Counted from the first letter of the stretch, positions 1 through 7,664 are shown. The stretch is DNA of 44,084 bases from an uncultured Patescibacteria group bacterium (GCA_937921305.1 CAKZSU010000006.1:134646-178729); one strand, 5' to 3'. Made by a program: numbers and translations. Notes: generated by a model from the sequence alone, not told the origin.

Positions 1-18
1 GATCACAAATTGCTTCAT
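1..18 (-). CDS. Start of a further hydrogenase-maturation gene (cut by window edge), probably hypB
   Basis: Only the first six codons are visible (M-K-Q-F-V-I). The ATG overlaps the hypA stop in an ATGA arrangement. A strong Shine-Dalgarno (AAAGGAGG) lies inside the last codons of hypA, which supports a real, translationally coupled start. hypB (the GTPase that inserts nickel together with HypA) commonly follows hypA, so hypB is the likely identity. That is inference from gene order; six residues cannot prove it. Confidence 0.5.
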
Positions 19-275
19 GATCCTCCTTTGTCTTCTATACGCATACGATCAACAAGAAGCGTTGTATCATCATTTATATAGTCGATCTCGATATGAGATC
101 CTTCGAATGGTGTTCCTTTAGCCAATTTCTCCCAATAAAACTGAAATGACGCTTGCTCTATTCCCGTTCCCGTGCCAGCGACAAGATAGATCGCAATAAC
201 GCGATTTGCTTTGCAATATTTTGCGTATTTATGAACTATTTTATATACTTCTCGAGCATAAGTCAGTTCATGCAT
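15..275 (-). CDS. hypA: HypA-like nickel-insertion protein lacking the zinc-finger domain
   Basis: HypA binds nickel through its N-terminal Met-His-Glu and helps HypB load it into the [NiFe] hydrogenase large subunit. The start at 275 gives the diagnostic N-terminus MHELTYAREVY. The phrase WEKLAKGTPFEGSHIEIDY (about residues 50-68) matches the typical HypA core, in which a 'lakGTplEGA.leie' segment precedes the zinc domain. The protein is 86 aa, whereas the family is usually about 113 aa. It contains only one Cys (in KYCKAN) and no CxxC pair, so the structural zinc domain is absent. A TTG two codons earlier is a possible but less likely start. It is divergent from hypC. Confidence 0.8.
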   Translation of the reverse strand: MHELTYAREVYKIVHKYAKYCKANRVIAIYLVAGTGTGIEQASFQFYWEKLAKGTPFEGSHIEIDYINDDTTLLVDRMRIEDKGGS

Positions 276-283
276 AAGCAAAT

Positions 284-296
284 GATATAGTATACT
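284..296. promoter_or_regulatory. Divergent hypA/hypC promoter region
   Basis: A short palindrome (AGTATACT) gives a TATACT -10-like box on both strands. On the plus strand it ends 5 nt before the hypC ATG, which implies a leaderless or near-leaderless transcript. On the minus strand, TATACT or the neighbouring TATATC lies 8-13 nt before the hypA ATG. No convincing -35 was seen. Confidence 0.4.
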
Positions 297-301
297 AAAT
301 C

Positions 302-514
302 ATGTGTTTCTCCATCCCATTAAAAGTCTCAACAGTGCGAGGAAATATTGCCCGTTTAGAAAATGGACGCGAAGTGAATATAAAAGGAATAAGTGTTAAC
401 GAAGGAATGTATGTTCGAGTGGTAGGAACTATTGTTGTTGACACGCTTTCAGCAGAAGACGGAGAACGCATTCAACAGCTTATCAAAGATCTTTCACGAA
501 ACCATGACATATAA
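302..514 (+). CDS. hypC: Hydrogenase assembly chaperone HypC
   Basis: HypC/HupF-family chaperones carry the Fe(CN)2CO unit with HypD and bind the large-subunit precursor. The product is 70 aa, a normal length. It begins MCFSIPLKV, with the essential N-terminal Met-Cys and the family's MC[FLV]x[IV]P pattern. A small beta-barrel region follows (GNIARLENGREVNIKGI...VRVVGTIVVD) with an acidic, helical C-terminus. It overlaps the next gene by 11 nt. No hypD, hypE or hypF is in the window, so those partners must be elsewhere. Confidence 0.9.
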   Translation: MCFSIPLKVSTVRGNIARLENGREVNIKGISVNEGMYVRVVGTIVVDTLSAEDGERIQQLIKDLSRNHDI

Positions 515-1205
515 CGGCATTGCTCTCGCGTGTCGCTACGCGTATCCTCCAAATTCCCTTTCGCTTTGCGGACCTCCAAAGCGCGCGGAATTATGCTGGT
601 ACTCGTCAACTTATACACATGACAAAGGAACGGAAGAAATTCTTCATCAATTCTCAACGCTTTATCCGTATCTCTGCTTTATTGCAGGAGAAAATCATAT
701 CGCGGATCCATTTGATCGCCGCGTTGTTGAAGCGTATTGGATAGGCAATGATCTCCTTCAAAATATAAAGCGATTTGATTTCCTTCGATTTATTGACGAC
801 GCCCTCCGGATTCGTTTACCATCTGCGCAACGCCATATCGCTTACAGAGGATTGCCGCATCATGCGTTTCATGTGTTGCATATGTATAAAACAATCAATC
901 CAGACCACATCCATGCATTAGACGCGTGCATCATTCACTGGGGAAAGATTGTGAAACTTGCTCCCCCGCATATATTTGTAGAAACACAACCCCTCATCAT
1001 GAATCAACAAGAACGGATTGAGTTTGGACCAACAATGATCCGAAAACTTCACACGCAAGGAGACCGAGACACCCTTCTTGATCACCTCTCTATAGGTGAT
1101 TGGGTGTCTTACCATTGGGGATACATCTGTGAAAAACTCATGCCATATCAGTTGAGCAATCTAAAAACGTACACATATCACGCGCTTTCATTTGAAACGA
1201 TATGA
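504..1205 (+). CDS. Uncharacterised hydrogenase-locus protein (DUF6390-like)
   Basis: The product is 233 aa with no signal peptide or membrane segment. The ATG at 504 overlaps the end of hypC, and the stop overlaps the next start (ATGA at 1202), so translation is probably coupled. The N-terminus (GIALACRYAYPPNSLSLCGP, about residues 5-24) resembles, as I recall it, the opening of the uncharacterised DUF6390 family ('ArYAyPPN.LgyCGP'). That family assignment is from memory and needs a profile search. Conserved-looking residues include Cys in LCGP, several His (HHAFHVLH) and a WG motif near residue 150. The position between HypC and the protease suggests a maturation or assembly role. No function is established. 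Confidence 0.6.
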   Translation: MTYNGIALACRYAYPPNSLSLCGPPKRAELCWYSSTYTHDKGTEEILHQFSTLYPYLCFIAGENHIADPFDRRVVEAYWIGNDLLQNIKRFDFLRFIDDALRIRLPSAQRHIAYRGLPHHAFHVLHMYKTINPDHIHALDACIIHWGKIVKLAPPHIFVETQPLIMNQQERIEFGPTMIRKLHTQGDRDTLLDHLSIGDWVSYHWGYICEKLMPYQLSNLKTYTYHALSFETI

Positions 1206-1591
1206 AACCTCCCACTGTTCTTGTGTTAGGAAATCCACTGTGCGACTTTGATAATCTTCCGAAACGAATCCTTCCAGTGTTGAGGAAAGCATTCCCGCAT
1301 AGCACCTTTCTTCATTGGGATCCGACAGAAGAATTGCCGGAATCCATCTCAGATCATATCATTCTTATTGACACGGTCATCGGCATATCATCAATACAAA
1401 TATTCCATGATCTCAAACATTTCCAGTACCCGCCAAGAAATACCGCGCACGATTTTGACGCGTTTATTGCATTATCTCTTTTGAAAAAACTCGAAAAAAT
1501 TACACGAATCACGATTATCGGCGTCCCGCCTCATACCCCAACCCATTTGATTGTAAGAAAATGCGAAGCGCAACTCATGCACGGATCGTAA
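1202..1591 (+). CDS. [NiFe] hydrogenase maturation protease (HycI/HyaD-type)
   Basis: This endopeptidase removes the C-terminal tail of the large subunit once nickel is inserted. It is 129 aa. It opens with a beta-strand and the family motif LGNPLCDFDNLPKRIL (about residues 9-24), which corresponds to the GN-x-L-x-x-D-x-L segment of the COG0680 proteases. A second acidic ligand is likely in LIDTVIG (about residue 55), and the Rossmann-like end TIIGVPPHTPT supplies a His. It is coupled by ATGA overlap to the preceding gene. Its last 61 nt are antisense to the end of the large-subunit gene that encodes its own substrate. Confidence 0.82.
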   Translation: MKPPTVLVLGNPLCDFDNLPKRILPVLRKAFPHSTFLHWDPTEELPESISDHIILIDTVIGISSIQIFHDLKHFQYPPRNTAHDFDAFIALSLLKKLEKITRITIIGVPPHTPTHLIVRKCEAQLMHGS

Positions 1592-2820
1592 GCGCGAACT
1601 ATTGATTCTATCTCGCGATGAAGTCGATCTTTTCCTTGATGTATATTTTGTTCAAGATACCTCCGTATGCTTTGTTCGATATGCACCTGATTCTGACCCG
1701 TTGGCACAACAATCTGAATATGATCAATACTACCTTTTTCGCTTAACACAAGACGATACATCAATATGCCTCGCGGCGCCTCAATAATCCCAACACCAGT
1801 ACCCGCTTTTCTCATAACTGTTTGCGGACGCTCCGGAACAATCACAAGATGACGCAAGATATCGATTGATCGATCAATCGAATGCAGTATTTCTATTGCT
1901 TGAGCAAGATTGTTATGAAAAATGTTCGTTGACGGAAACATTCGCAACGCGTCTTTCACATCTTGTTTCGTCCTCGGATGAAGCTTATCTTTGGCGAGAT
2001 TGATTCTCGCCAATGCCCCAGTCATGCACACACCATCGTCGAATATATATCCAGACGCATGAGAATAGGGAATCTCAACGTGCCGAATCGCGTTTACATA
2101 CTCCATCAGCGAATATGTTCTTCCCTCGCTTGTAAGAATATCACCATCTAAAAATGAATACTCATCATCAATTTTAGCTACATAGTTGGACACCCGATGA
2201 AGCGAAAAAGGGGATTCCGCAAGTCGTTGAATAAGCCGCATGACAGCTGGACGAATAGACTCCAACGACGCGATCATATCGGGAAAGCGATTTTGATCGG
2301 GAAGTTTGCTAAACCCGCCAATCACAGGATACGGCGCGTGAACGCTTTTTCCTCCTATATGCGCACTAAGCATGTTTCCAACCGCTTTTACTTGAAATGT
2401 GTCTTCGAGCAGTTGACGCTGATCGGGAATGCTCTCATCAAGCTCCAAGATATTATCAATCCCTAATATATCCGGAAGCGCAAAGACATAACAATGCAAC
2501 GCATGATCTCGAATCATTAATCCATAATTGATAAGTTTCCGAAGAAGCAGCGTTTGTTCTGAAGTGATCATCCCAAGAGCGTTTTCAACGGCTTGAACGG
2601 CGCAAAGAATATGGGCGTTGGAGCATGTGCCACATATTCTGCAACAAAGTTGCGGAAGCGCCATGATATCTTTTCCTCTAAGCGCTTGCGTATAAAATCG
2701 TTTATATTCCGTAATCGCAAATCGAACATCTTCCACTACGCTATCTTTTACTTTCACCGTTAGACGAGCTTTCCCCTCTATTTTTGCGAATTCCTGAATT
2801 GTCAAATCGAATGTTGACAT
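1531..2820 (-). CDS. [NiFe] hydrogenase large (catalytic) subunit, group-3-like
   Basis: This is the catalytic subunit, carrying the Ni-Fe(CN)2CO centre. The first metal-binding motif is RICGTCSNAH (about residues 60-69). The second is DPCMSCASH near the C-terminus, followed by the nine-residue tail FLTIKWVGV that the maturation protease would remove. DPCxSCA resembles cytosolic group 3 enzymes. The protein is 429 aa from the ATG at 2820, 4 nt after the small-subunit stop; an ATG at 2841 is possible but would overlap that gene. The region IEGKARLTV near the N-terminus contains the conserved Glu. No diaphorase or other electron-transfer subunit is encoded nearby. Confidence 0.9.
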   Translation of the reverse strand: MSTFDLTIQEFAKIEGKARLTVKVKDSVVEDVRFAITEYKRFYTQALRGKDIMALPQLCCRICGTCSNAHILCAVQAVENALGMITSEQTLLLRKLINYGLMIRDHALHCYVFALPDILGIDNILELDESIPDQRQLLEDTFQVKAVGNMLSAHIGGKSVHAPYPVIGGFSKLPDQNRFPDMIASLESIRPAVMRLIQRLAESPFSLHRVSNYVAKIDDEYSFLDGDILTSEGRTYSLMEYVNAIRHVEIPYSHASGYIFDDGVCMTGALARINLAKDKLHPRTKQDVKDALRMFPSTNIFHNNLAQAIEILHSIDRSIDILRHLVIVPERPQTVMRKAGTGVGIIEAPRGILMYRLVLSEKGSIDHIQIVVPTGQNQVHIEQSIRRYLEQNIHQGKDRLHREIESIVRAYDPCMSCASHFLTIKWVGV

Positions 2821-2824
2821 AGCC

Positions 2825-3304
2825 TTAAGCGATAACGCCAAATTCTTTGAGATATTTGTTAAGTATGGTCAAAAAACCTTGCTCATTCATTGGACAGCCG
2901 GAAACATAGTCATCAACGGTCACGATATCAGCAAGTTTTTGCACCCTTTCCGCGTACGCAAAGCGAACAAGTAAAAATGCTATTTCATCTTGTTTTGCTG
3001 GATCAAAATCATTTCTCTGACCGGAAGGAAATCCGGAACACGCACAATTGCCGATCGCGACAAGTTTTTTGCTAACCGATCGAATCTGCTTGAGTTTTTT
3101 TTCTTGCTCTTTGCTTGTTATCGCGCCTTCAACAAACGCCACATCAAACGAATGCAACGATTCTTTTCTTTGCATCACAAGAATCGACCGAAAATCAATG
3201 ATCTGTTTCCATTCTTTGTAATGATCATTTAGAAGCTCTGTAAAGATAATCGTCGAATCTTCGCAGCAAGAAAATGAAAACCAACCGATGGAAAGTTTCT
3301 TCAT
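2825..3304 (-). CDS. [NiFe] hydrogenase small subunit (single proximal 4Fe-4S cluster type)
   Basis: This electron-transfer subunit is 159 aa, as short as HoxY-type small subunits. The ligands of the proximal [4Fe-4S] cluster are visible: FSFSCCED near the N-terminus, GNCACSG in the middle and SGCPMN near residue 137. No further Cys-rich ferredoxin segment exists, so only one cluster is expected. The start at 3304 is fixed because beta-strand 1 (KLSIGWFSFSC) begins at once. This start is 1 nt from the 3' end of the tRNA-Gln gene, leaving no room for a Shine-Dalgarno. The only upstream alternative (3331) would lie inside the tRNA. Confidence 0.9.
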   Translation of the reverse strand: MKKLSIGWFSFSCCEDSTIIFTELLNDHYKEWKQIIDFRSILVMQRKESLHSFDVAFVEGAITSKEQEKKLKQIRSVSKKLVAIGNCACSGFPSGQRNDFDPAKQDEIAFLLVRFAYAERVQKLADIVTVDDYVSGCPMNEQGFLTILNKYLKEFGVIA

Positions 3305-3305
3305 G

Positions 3306-3376
3306 CTGCGGGACAGGGATTCGAACCCCAATTACCTGATCCAGAGTCAGGCGTCCTACCGTTGAACGATCCCGCA
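3306..3376 (-). tRNA. tRNA-Gln (anticodon CUG)
   Basis: A complete cloverleaf is seen on the minus strand. The acceptor stem is TGCGGGA/TCCCGCA with 7 perfect pairs and discriminator G at 3306, as expected for tRNA-Gln. The anticodon stem is CCTGA/TCAGG with loop CTCTGGA, giving anticodon CTG, and there is a T-arm with GTTCGAATC. CCA is not encoded; the next bases are CAT. It is wedged 4 nt after the mutY stop and 1 nt before the hydrogenase small-subunit ATG, so it is probably processed from a common transcript. Confidence 0.95.
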
Positions 3377-3380
3377 AAGA

Positions 3381-4220
3381 TTATTCTGGCAAGGAAATTA
3401 TACCATTGTCTCGACACTCAATTAACCCCTCCGAAATGAGATCATCAACAATACTCCGATGGAACACTTCATTTTTTCCATATTTCACCATCATTTCACG
3501 AATCAATCCTGTTTCGCTCCACGATCGATAGCGAAGATATTCGATTACCCTTCCTCGAAAGAACCGCCGAGATTCTCTAAATGGAATAGCACTCGTTTTT
3601 ACCGATTTTTCTCTTTTCTTTGCCTTTTCCTTTGCCGACACAATCGCGCCATAATCCATAAGGGCTTGATGCCATTCCCACGCTTTTCCTTTCGGAAGCA
3701 ATTGATCAGCGACAGATTGAATTACCGATTCTTTTTGAGAAACACCATGAAAGAAGAATTGTTCAATAATTTGACGAATATTTGTATCCACAAACGCTAG
3801 ATCTTGTTCAAAAGCGAAAACAAGTATTGCTCGAGTAGTGTATATACCCAATCCTGGGAACCGACGAAGTATTTGTTCTTCTCTTGGAAAGATTCCATTG
3901 TATTCTTGAACAATAATTTCCGTCGTTTTTTTTAAATACAACGCTCGCCGATTATATCCCATCCCTCGCCATACGCGAAGCACATCCCCAGCAGACGCGT
4001 TCGCCAATGCGAAAACTGTAGGAAAACAACACAAAAATTCCTCATATTTCGGCAATACCCGAGAGACTTGAGTTTGCTGAAGCATCATCTCAGAAACAAG
4101 AATTTTATATGGATCACGCGTGTTTCTCCATGGAAGATCTCGCTTATGCGTCTCCCACCACGAAAAAATATGTGTTTGAAATGAAACAATTTCTTCTTTT
4201 GAGAATACTATTTCCTTCAT
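3381..4220 (-). CDS. mutY: MutY-type adenine DNA glycosylase without iron-sulfur cluster
   Basis: The product would remove adenine mispaired with 8-oxoguanine. It is 279 aa. The HhH-GPD core is clear: catalytic Glu44 in SEMMLQQTQ, the helix-hairpin-helix FPGLGIYTTRAI (about 121-132), and catalytic Asp145 in FVDTNIRQ. The usual four-Cys [4Fe-4S] loop after the core is absent. So is the NUDIX-like 8-oxoG recognition domain. In their place is a basic linker (KEKAKKREKSVK) and a roughly 60-aa C-terminus that looks like a winged helix. It is divergent from era, with 20 nt between them. Other HhH-GPD specificities cannot be excluded. Confidence 0.85.
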   Translation of the reverse strand: MKEIVFSKEEIVSFQTHIFSWWETHKRDLPWRNTRDPYKILVSEMMLQQTQVSRVLPKYEEFLCCFPTVFALANASAGDVLRVWRGMGYNRRALYLKKTTEIIVQEYNGIFPREEQILRRFPGLGIYTTRAILVFAFEQDLAFVDTNIRQIIEQFFFHGVSQKESVIQSVADQLLPKGKAWEWHQALMDYGAIVSAKEKAKKREKSVKTSAIPFRESRRFFRGRVIEYLRYRSWSETGLIREMMVKYGKNEVFHRSIVDDLISEGLIECRDNGIISLPE

Positions 4221-4226
4221 TTGTAG

Positions 4227-4232
4227 TACAAT
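4227..4232 (+). promoter_or_regulatory. Putative -10 box of era
   Basis: TACAAT lies 8 nt before the era ATG in the 20-nt gap shared with mutY. Transcription would start at or next to the start codon, and no Shine-Dalgarno is present. No clear -35 was seen because the region lies inside mutY. Confidence 0.4.
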
Positions 4233-4240
4233 ACACTATC

Positions 4241-5101
4241 ATGAAATCAGGCGTTGTTGCAATCATCGGACGTCCAAACACAGGAAAATCCACGCTCATC
4301 AATGCTATTCTCGGTCAAAAAGTTTCGATTACTTCTCCAAAGCCTCAAACAACTAGATTCTCCATTCAAGCAATTTACACGGAAGAACGGGGAGAGGTCA
4401 TATTTATCGACACGCCGGGAATTTTTGGAAAAACATACGATCCGTTATCGAAAAAAATCAATCAACACGCTGAACAGATTGTTGAACAACACATAGATGT
4501 TTTGGTCTATATGATAGATCATACAAGAAAAAAAGACTTCGAAGAAAATAAAACGTTAGGGATTGCAAGAAAATTTACCGGACCAAAAATTCTTGTCATT
4601 AATAAAATCGATATTGACCATCCAAGTTACATTGTTCAATACAAATTCATGGAAGAAGAATTTGATACCGTTATACGAATTTCAGCGTTGAAAAAGAAAA
4701 ATATTCCGCTTCTTCTTGACGCGCTATTCGCAGAGCTTCCAGAGACATCAGAACATTTTGATATCCCCGAACAACCACATCCCGCATTTAATTTCACAAG
4801 CAAAACATTTATCGCGGAGCTTATCCGAGAAAAAGCGTTTCTGAAGCTTCGCAAAGAAGTGCCATACAAAATCATAACCATTGTGGATTTCATTGAAGAA
4901 CGAGAAAGCGGATCGCTTCATATCAAAGGCAGAATCATCACCAACGATGAACGATACAAATCAATGATCATCGGAAAAAACGGCGCGATGATTAAAGCGA
5001 TTAGCACAGCGACTCGAAAAGAACTAGAAGTGGCGACAAATAAACACGTGTATATCGAACTTCAAGTTGAAAACGACCCGCACTGGATGGACTACTTGTA
5101 A
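4241..5101 (+). CDS. era: GTPase Era
   Basis: Era is a ribosome-assembly GTPase that binds the 3' end of 16S rRNA. The product is 286 aa, close to the usual 300. The G1 motif is GRPNTGKST (about residues 10-18), G3 is DTPG and G4 is NKID. The C-terminal KH domain contains HIKGRIITNDERYKSMIIGK, followed by GAMIK. The ATG at 4241 is chosen because the Era fold begins immediately (GVVAIIGRP); longer in-frame extensions overlap mutY and are unlikely. Its stop is 1 nt from the stop of the convergent gene. Confidence 0.96.
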   Translation: MKSGVVAIIGRPNTGKSTLINAILGQKVSITSPKPQTTRFSIQAIYTEERGEVIFIDTPGIFGKTYDPLSKKINQHAEQIVEQHIDVLVYMIDHTRKKDFEENKTLGIARKFTGPKILVINKIDIDHPSYIVQYKFMEEEFDTVIRISALKKKNIPLLLDALFAELPETSEHFDIPEQPHPAFNFTSKTFIAELIREKAFLKLRKEVPYKIITIVDFIEERESGSLHIKGRIITNDERYKSMIIGKNGAMIKAISTATRKELEVATNKHVYIELQVENDPHWMDYL

Positions 5102-5102
5102 C

Positions 5103-6161
5103 TTATTCTATCCATTCCGGAGCAATAGCGGGAACATACGCTCGAAACTCAAAATCTCCCTCAAACACATACACCGGCTGAAGATATGTTTGCGGATCAA
5201 ACGAATCGTAATACGCAAGATATACATTCCGCACCACCGCTTCTTTCGCTCCATTCACAGGATATTTCGCGATATACCCTTGACCATTTTGAAGCTCTTG
5301 CCACGCTTGCCCCACAGGACGAAGAGAATATGTCGCAAACGTATCATAGTCAATAGGCCAGTAGGTATAAATCAATTCAAGAATACGTCGCGAAGAATCT
5401 CCAGACGGAGAAAAAAGCACCCGTATTTGTCCCTCATCTGAACTTTGCGTCACAACTGGAATCTTATTTACTGGACCTCGGAAGAAATCAACTCGCATCG
5501 CATCCGTATCTGCGATAGTTCTTATCGGAACAAGCGTATTTCCCACAAGCTTCAATAAAGTTACTTTCTGTTCTCCTGCCACGAAATCATCTTGATAGAT
5601 TCCAAGATTTTGAATAACTTTTACAGCTTCTTCTTTAATCGCATTTGGATTATCTAATTTACCCTCGGTAAAAACGCTAATGTCTTGCTCATACGCATAC
5701 CGAACAATGAAATTTCTCGAAACAATATCATATCGAATTGTTCTTAACACTATTTGCGGATCTCGAAAACGATATACTGTTCGACTTTCCTGAAATGGCG
5801 TGGGATCAAATTTTAATTTTTTCACAAAATCTTGCGCTTGCGTTATACCTAAAAGATTTGGCGTTCTCTTCGGCATAAAATATACCCTTGCAACATTTGG
5901 CATCGATGGGAATCCCCCACTGACTGTCTCAAGCGTCAACGAGATAGTCTCTTGGGAAGATTCAAGTGAAGCATTAAATATAATCGCCGGCAATTTCCCA
6001 AATGCGTGAGTCGGCGGAGGAGGCTTTGGAGGGAAAAGAATTATCCATACATTCAAAAATACAGCCCACAATATTCTTAAAAGAATATAAACGATAATCG
6101 CTATAATCCCCCAATTGATTGCTCTTCGGGTGTAATAAGCTGTTTCAGTGAGAGAAGCCAT
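5103..6161 (-). CDS. Membrane-anchored protein of unknown function
   Basis: The product is 352 aa. A single transmembrane helix lies at about residues 17-43, followed by a proline-rich spacer (PPKPPPPTH) and a roughly 290-aa domain predicted to be outside the membrane. I do not recognise the family. The C-terminal part (NVYLAYYDSFDPQTYLQPVY, then VFEG) is vaguely like the end of YycI/YycH-type domains, but this is too weak for a call. It is convergent with era. The upstream region before 6161 faces gltX. Confidence 0.65.
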   Translation of the reverse strand: MASLTETAYYTRRAINWGIIAIIVYILLRILWAVFLNVWIILFPPKPPPPTHAFGKLPAIIFNASLESSQETISLTLETVSGGFPSMPNVARVYFMPKRTPNLLGITQAQDFVKKLKFDPTPFQESRTVYRFRDPQIVLRTIRYDIVSRNFIVRYAYEQDISVFTEGKLDNPNAIKEEAVKVIQNLGIYQDDFVAGEQKVTLLKLVGNTLVPIRTIADTDAMRVDFFRGPVNKIPVVTQSSDEGQIRVLFSPSGDSSRRILELIYTYWPIDYDTFATYSLRPVGQAWQELQNGQGYIAKYPVNGAKEAVVRNVYLAYYDSFDPQTYLQPVYVFEGDFEFRAYVPAIAPEWIE

Positions 6162-6214
6162 ATGTGTATTATAAACGAGATTTAATAAGATGAAGAATAG
6201 AAGAATATAATATT

Positions 6215-6243
6215 TTGATCGTAAGAAATAACCATGATAGAAT
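6215..6243 (+). promoter_or_regulatory. Promoter of gltX
   Basis: TTGATC (6215-6220) is followed after a 17-nt spacer by TAGAAT (6238-6243). The -10 ends 7 nt before the gltX ATG, which predicts a leaderless mRNA. No Shine-Dalgarno precedes the ATG. Confidence 0.55.
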
Positions 6244-6250
6244 CATTACC

Positions 6251-7645
6251 ATGACTGTTCGAACACGAATCGCTCCTTCACCTACAGGAAATGACCTCCA
6301 CATAGGAAACGCCTATACCGCGCTCATCAATTATGTGTTTGCAAAAAAATATCACGGATCGTTTATCGTGAGGATAGAAGACACAGACAGAACTCGATTT
6401 GTAGAAGGATCCGAACAACGAATTTTTGAGTCTCTCGGGTGGCTTAGGATTGAACATGCTGAAGGACCAGACAAAGGCGGTCCATACGCTCCATATAGAC
6501 AGTCAGAACGATTATCTCTCTATAAACGATACGCAGAAGATCTTGTTGAAAAAGGATTCGCGTATTATTGTTTTTGCACTCCGCAGCGACTAGAAGAAAT
6601 GAGAAAAGAACAAGAAGCTCGTCATCAACCACCGATGTATGACGGTAGGTGCAAACGTCTGACTCTTGAAGAAGCAAAACAACGCATACAAACAGGAGCT
6701 TCATATGTTATCCGATTGAATGTTCCGGACGAAGGAACAACAACAGTTCATGATGAGATTCGAGGAAATATTACATTCGAAAACAAACGCATCGATGATC
6801 AAGTATTGCTTAAATCAGACGGATACCCAACATATCATTTAGGCGTTGTGATCGATGATCATCTCATGAATATTACCCATGTGATACGAGGAGAAGAGTG
6901 GATTTCATCGACGCCAAAGCATATTCTTTTGTATCAATATTTTGGATGGACTTCCCCAGTATATGCGCACCTTCCCGTGTTGCGAAACCCTGATAAAAGC
7001 AAATTAAGCAAACGAAAAAATCCAGTATGGGTGTCACTGTATCGAGCGGAAGGATTTCTCCCCGAAGCGATGAAAAACTATCTCGCGCTCATGGCATGGG
7101 CGTATCCTGATGGAAGAGACATCTTTTCTCTTGAAGAGATGATAGAGGCATTCGATCTTTCACGGATTCAAACAACAGCGCCTATTTTTGACAGAGAAAA
7201 ATTATTGTGGATGAATGGACAGTATATTAAACGAATGGACAGCAATGAATTGGCAAAACGAATTTATGATTTTTTTCATGGATACTATCCGTACAATCAA
7301 ATACTCATCATTCTTCCATTGGTGAAAGAACGCATACGGACACTGAAAGAATTTGAGAATATCGCGCAATTCTTTTTTGAAGAACCGAAATGGCTTGAAT
7401 ATACCCTAACAAGCGATGATATCAAACCGCTTATTGACGCACTGGAAGACGCTCAGTGGACACATAAGGAGATAGAACGTCGTATTCGAAGAAAAGCGGA
7501 AGAATTAGGAAAAAAAGCAAAAGATATTTTTATGAATCTTCGCGTCGCAATCACAGGAAAAACCGTTGGGCCGCCGTTATTAGAATCATTAGAACTTCTT
7601 GGAAAAGAAGAAACATTGCGACGACTAACATCGATCATCAAATAA
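6251..7645 (+). CDS. gltX: Glutamyl-tRNA synthetase
   Basis: This class I synthetase charges tRNA-Glu and, in organisms using GatCAB, often tRNA-Gln as well. The product is 464 aa. The start at 6251 gives MTVRTRIAPSPTG, as in the family. The HIGH-type motif is GNDLHIGNAY, and the KMSKS-type motif is KSKLSKRKN. A Cys pair CFC followed later by RCK (about residues 105-135) marks the zinc-binding region. An alpha-helical C-terminal anticodon-binding domain is present. A TTG at 6215 in frame is rejected as the start because it coincides with the -35 box. No glutaminyl-tRNA synthetase is seen in the window, so whether the enzyme is non-discriminating is open. Confidence 0.96.
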   Translation: MTVRTRIAPSPTGNDLHIGNAYTALINYVFAKKYHGSFIVRIEDTDRTRFVEGSEQRIFESLGWLRIEHAEGPDKGGPYAPYRQSERLSLYKRYAEDLVEKGFAYYCFCTPQRLEEMRKEQEARHQPPMYDGRCKRLTLEEAKQRIQTGASYVIRLNVPDEGTTTVHDEIRGNITFENKRIDDQVLLKSDGYPTYHLGVVIDDHLMNITHVIRGEEWISSTPKHILLYQYFGWTSPVYAHLPVLRNPDKSKLSKRKNPVWVSLYRAEGFLPEAMKNYLALMAWAYPDGRDIFSLEEMIEAFDLSRIQTTAPIFDREKLLWMNGQYIKRMDSNELAKRIYDFFHGYYPYNQILIILPLVKERIRTLKEFENIAQFFFEEPKWLEYTLTSDDIKPLIDALEDAQWTHKEIERRIRRKAEELGKKAKDIFMNLRVAITGKTVGPPLLESLELLGKEETLRRLTSIIK

Positions 7646-7664
7646 TAAAAAATCCAACATTTGA

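Noticed and set aside
432-503. TTG start extending the DUF6390-like gene into hypC
   Set aside because: It would overlap hypC by 83 nt; the ATG at 504 gives the family-like N-terminus.
3304-3331. Hydrogenase small-subunit start at 3331
   Set aside because: The nine extra codons are the tRNA-Gln acceptor and T-arm sequence; the protein fold begins at the ATG at 3304.
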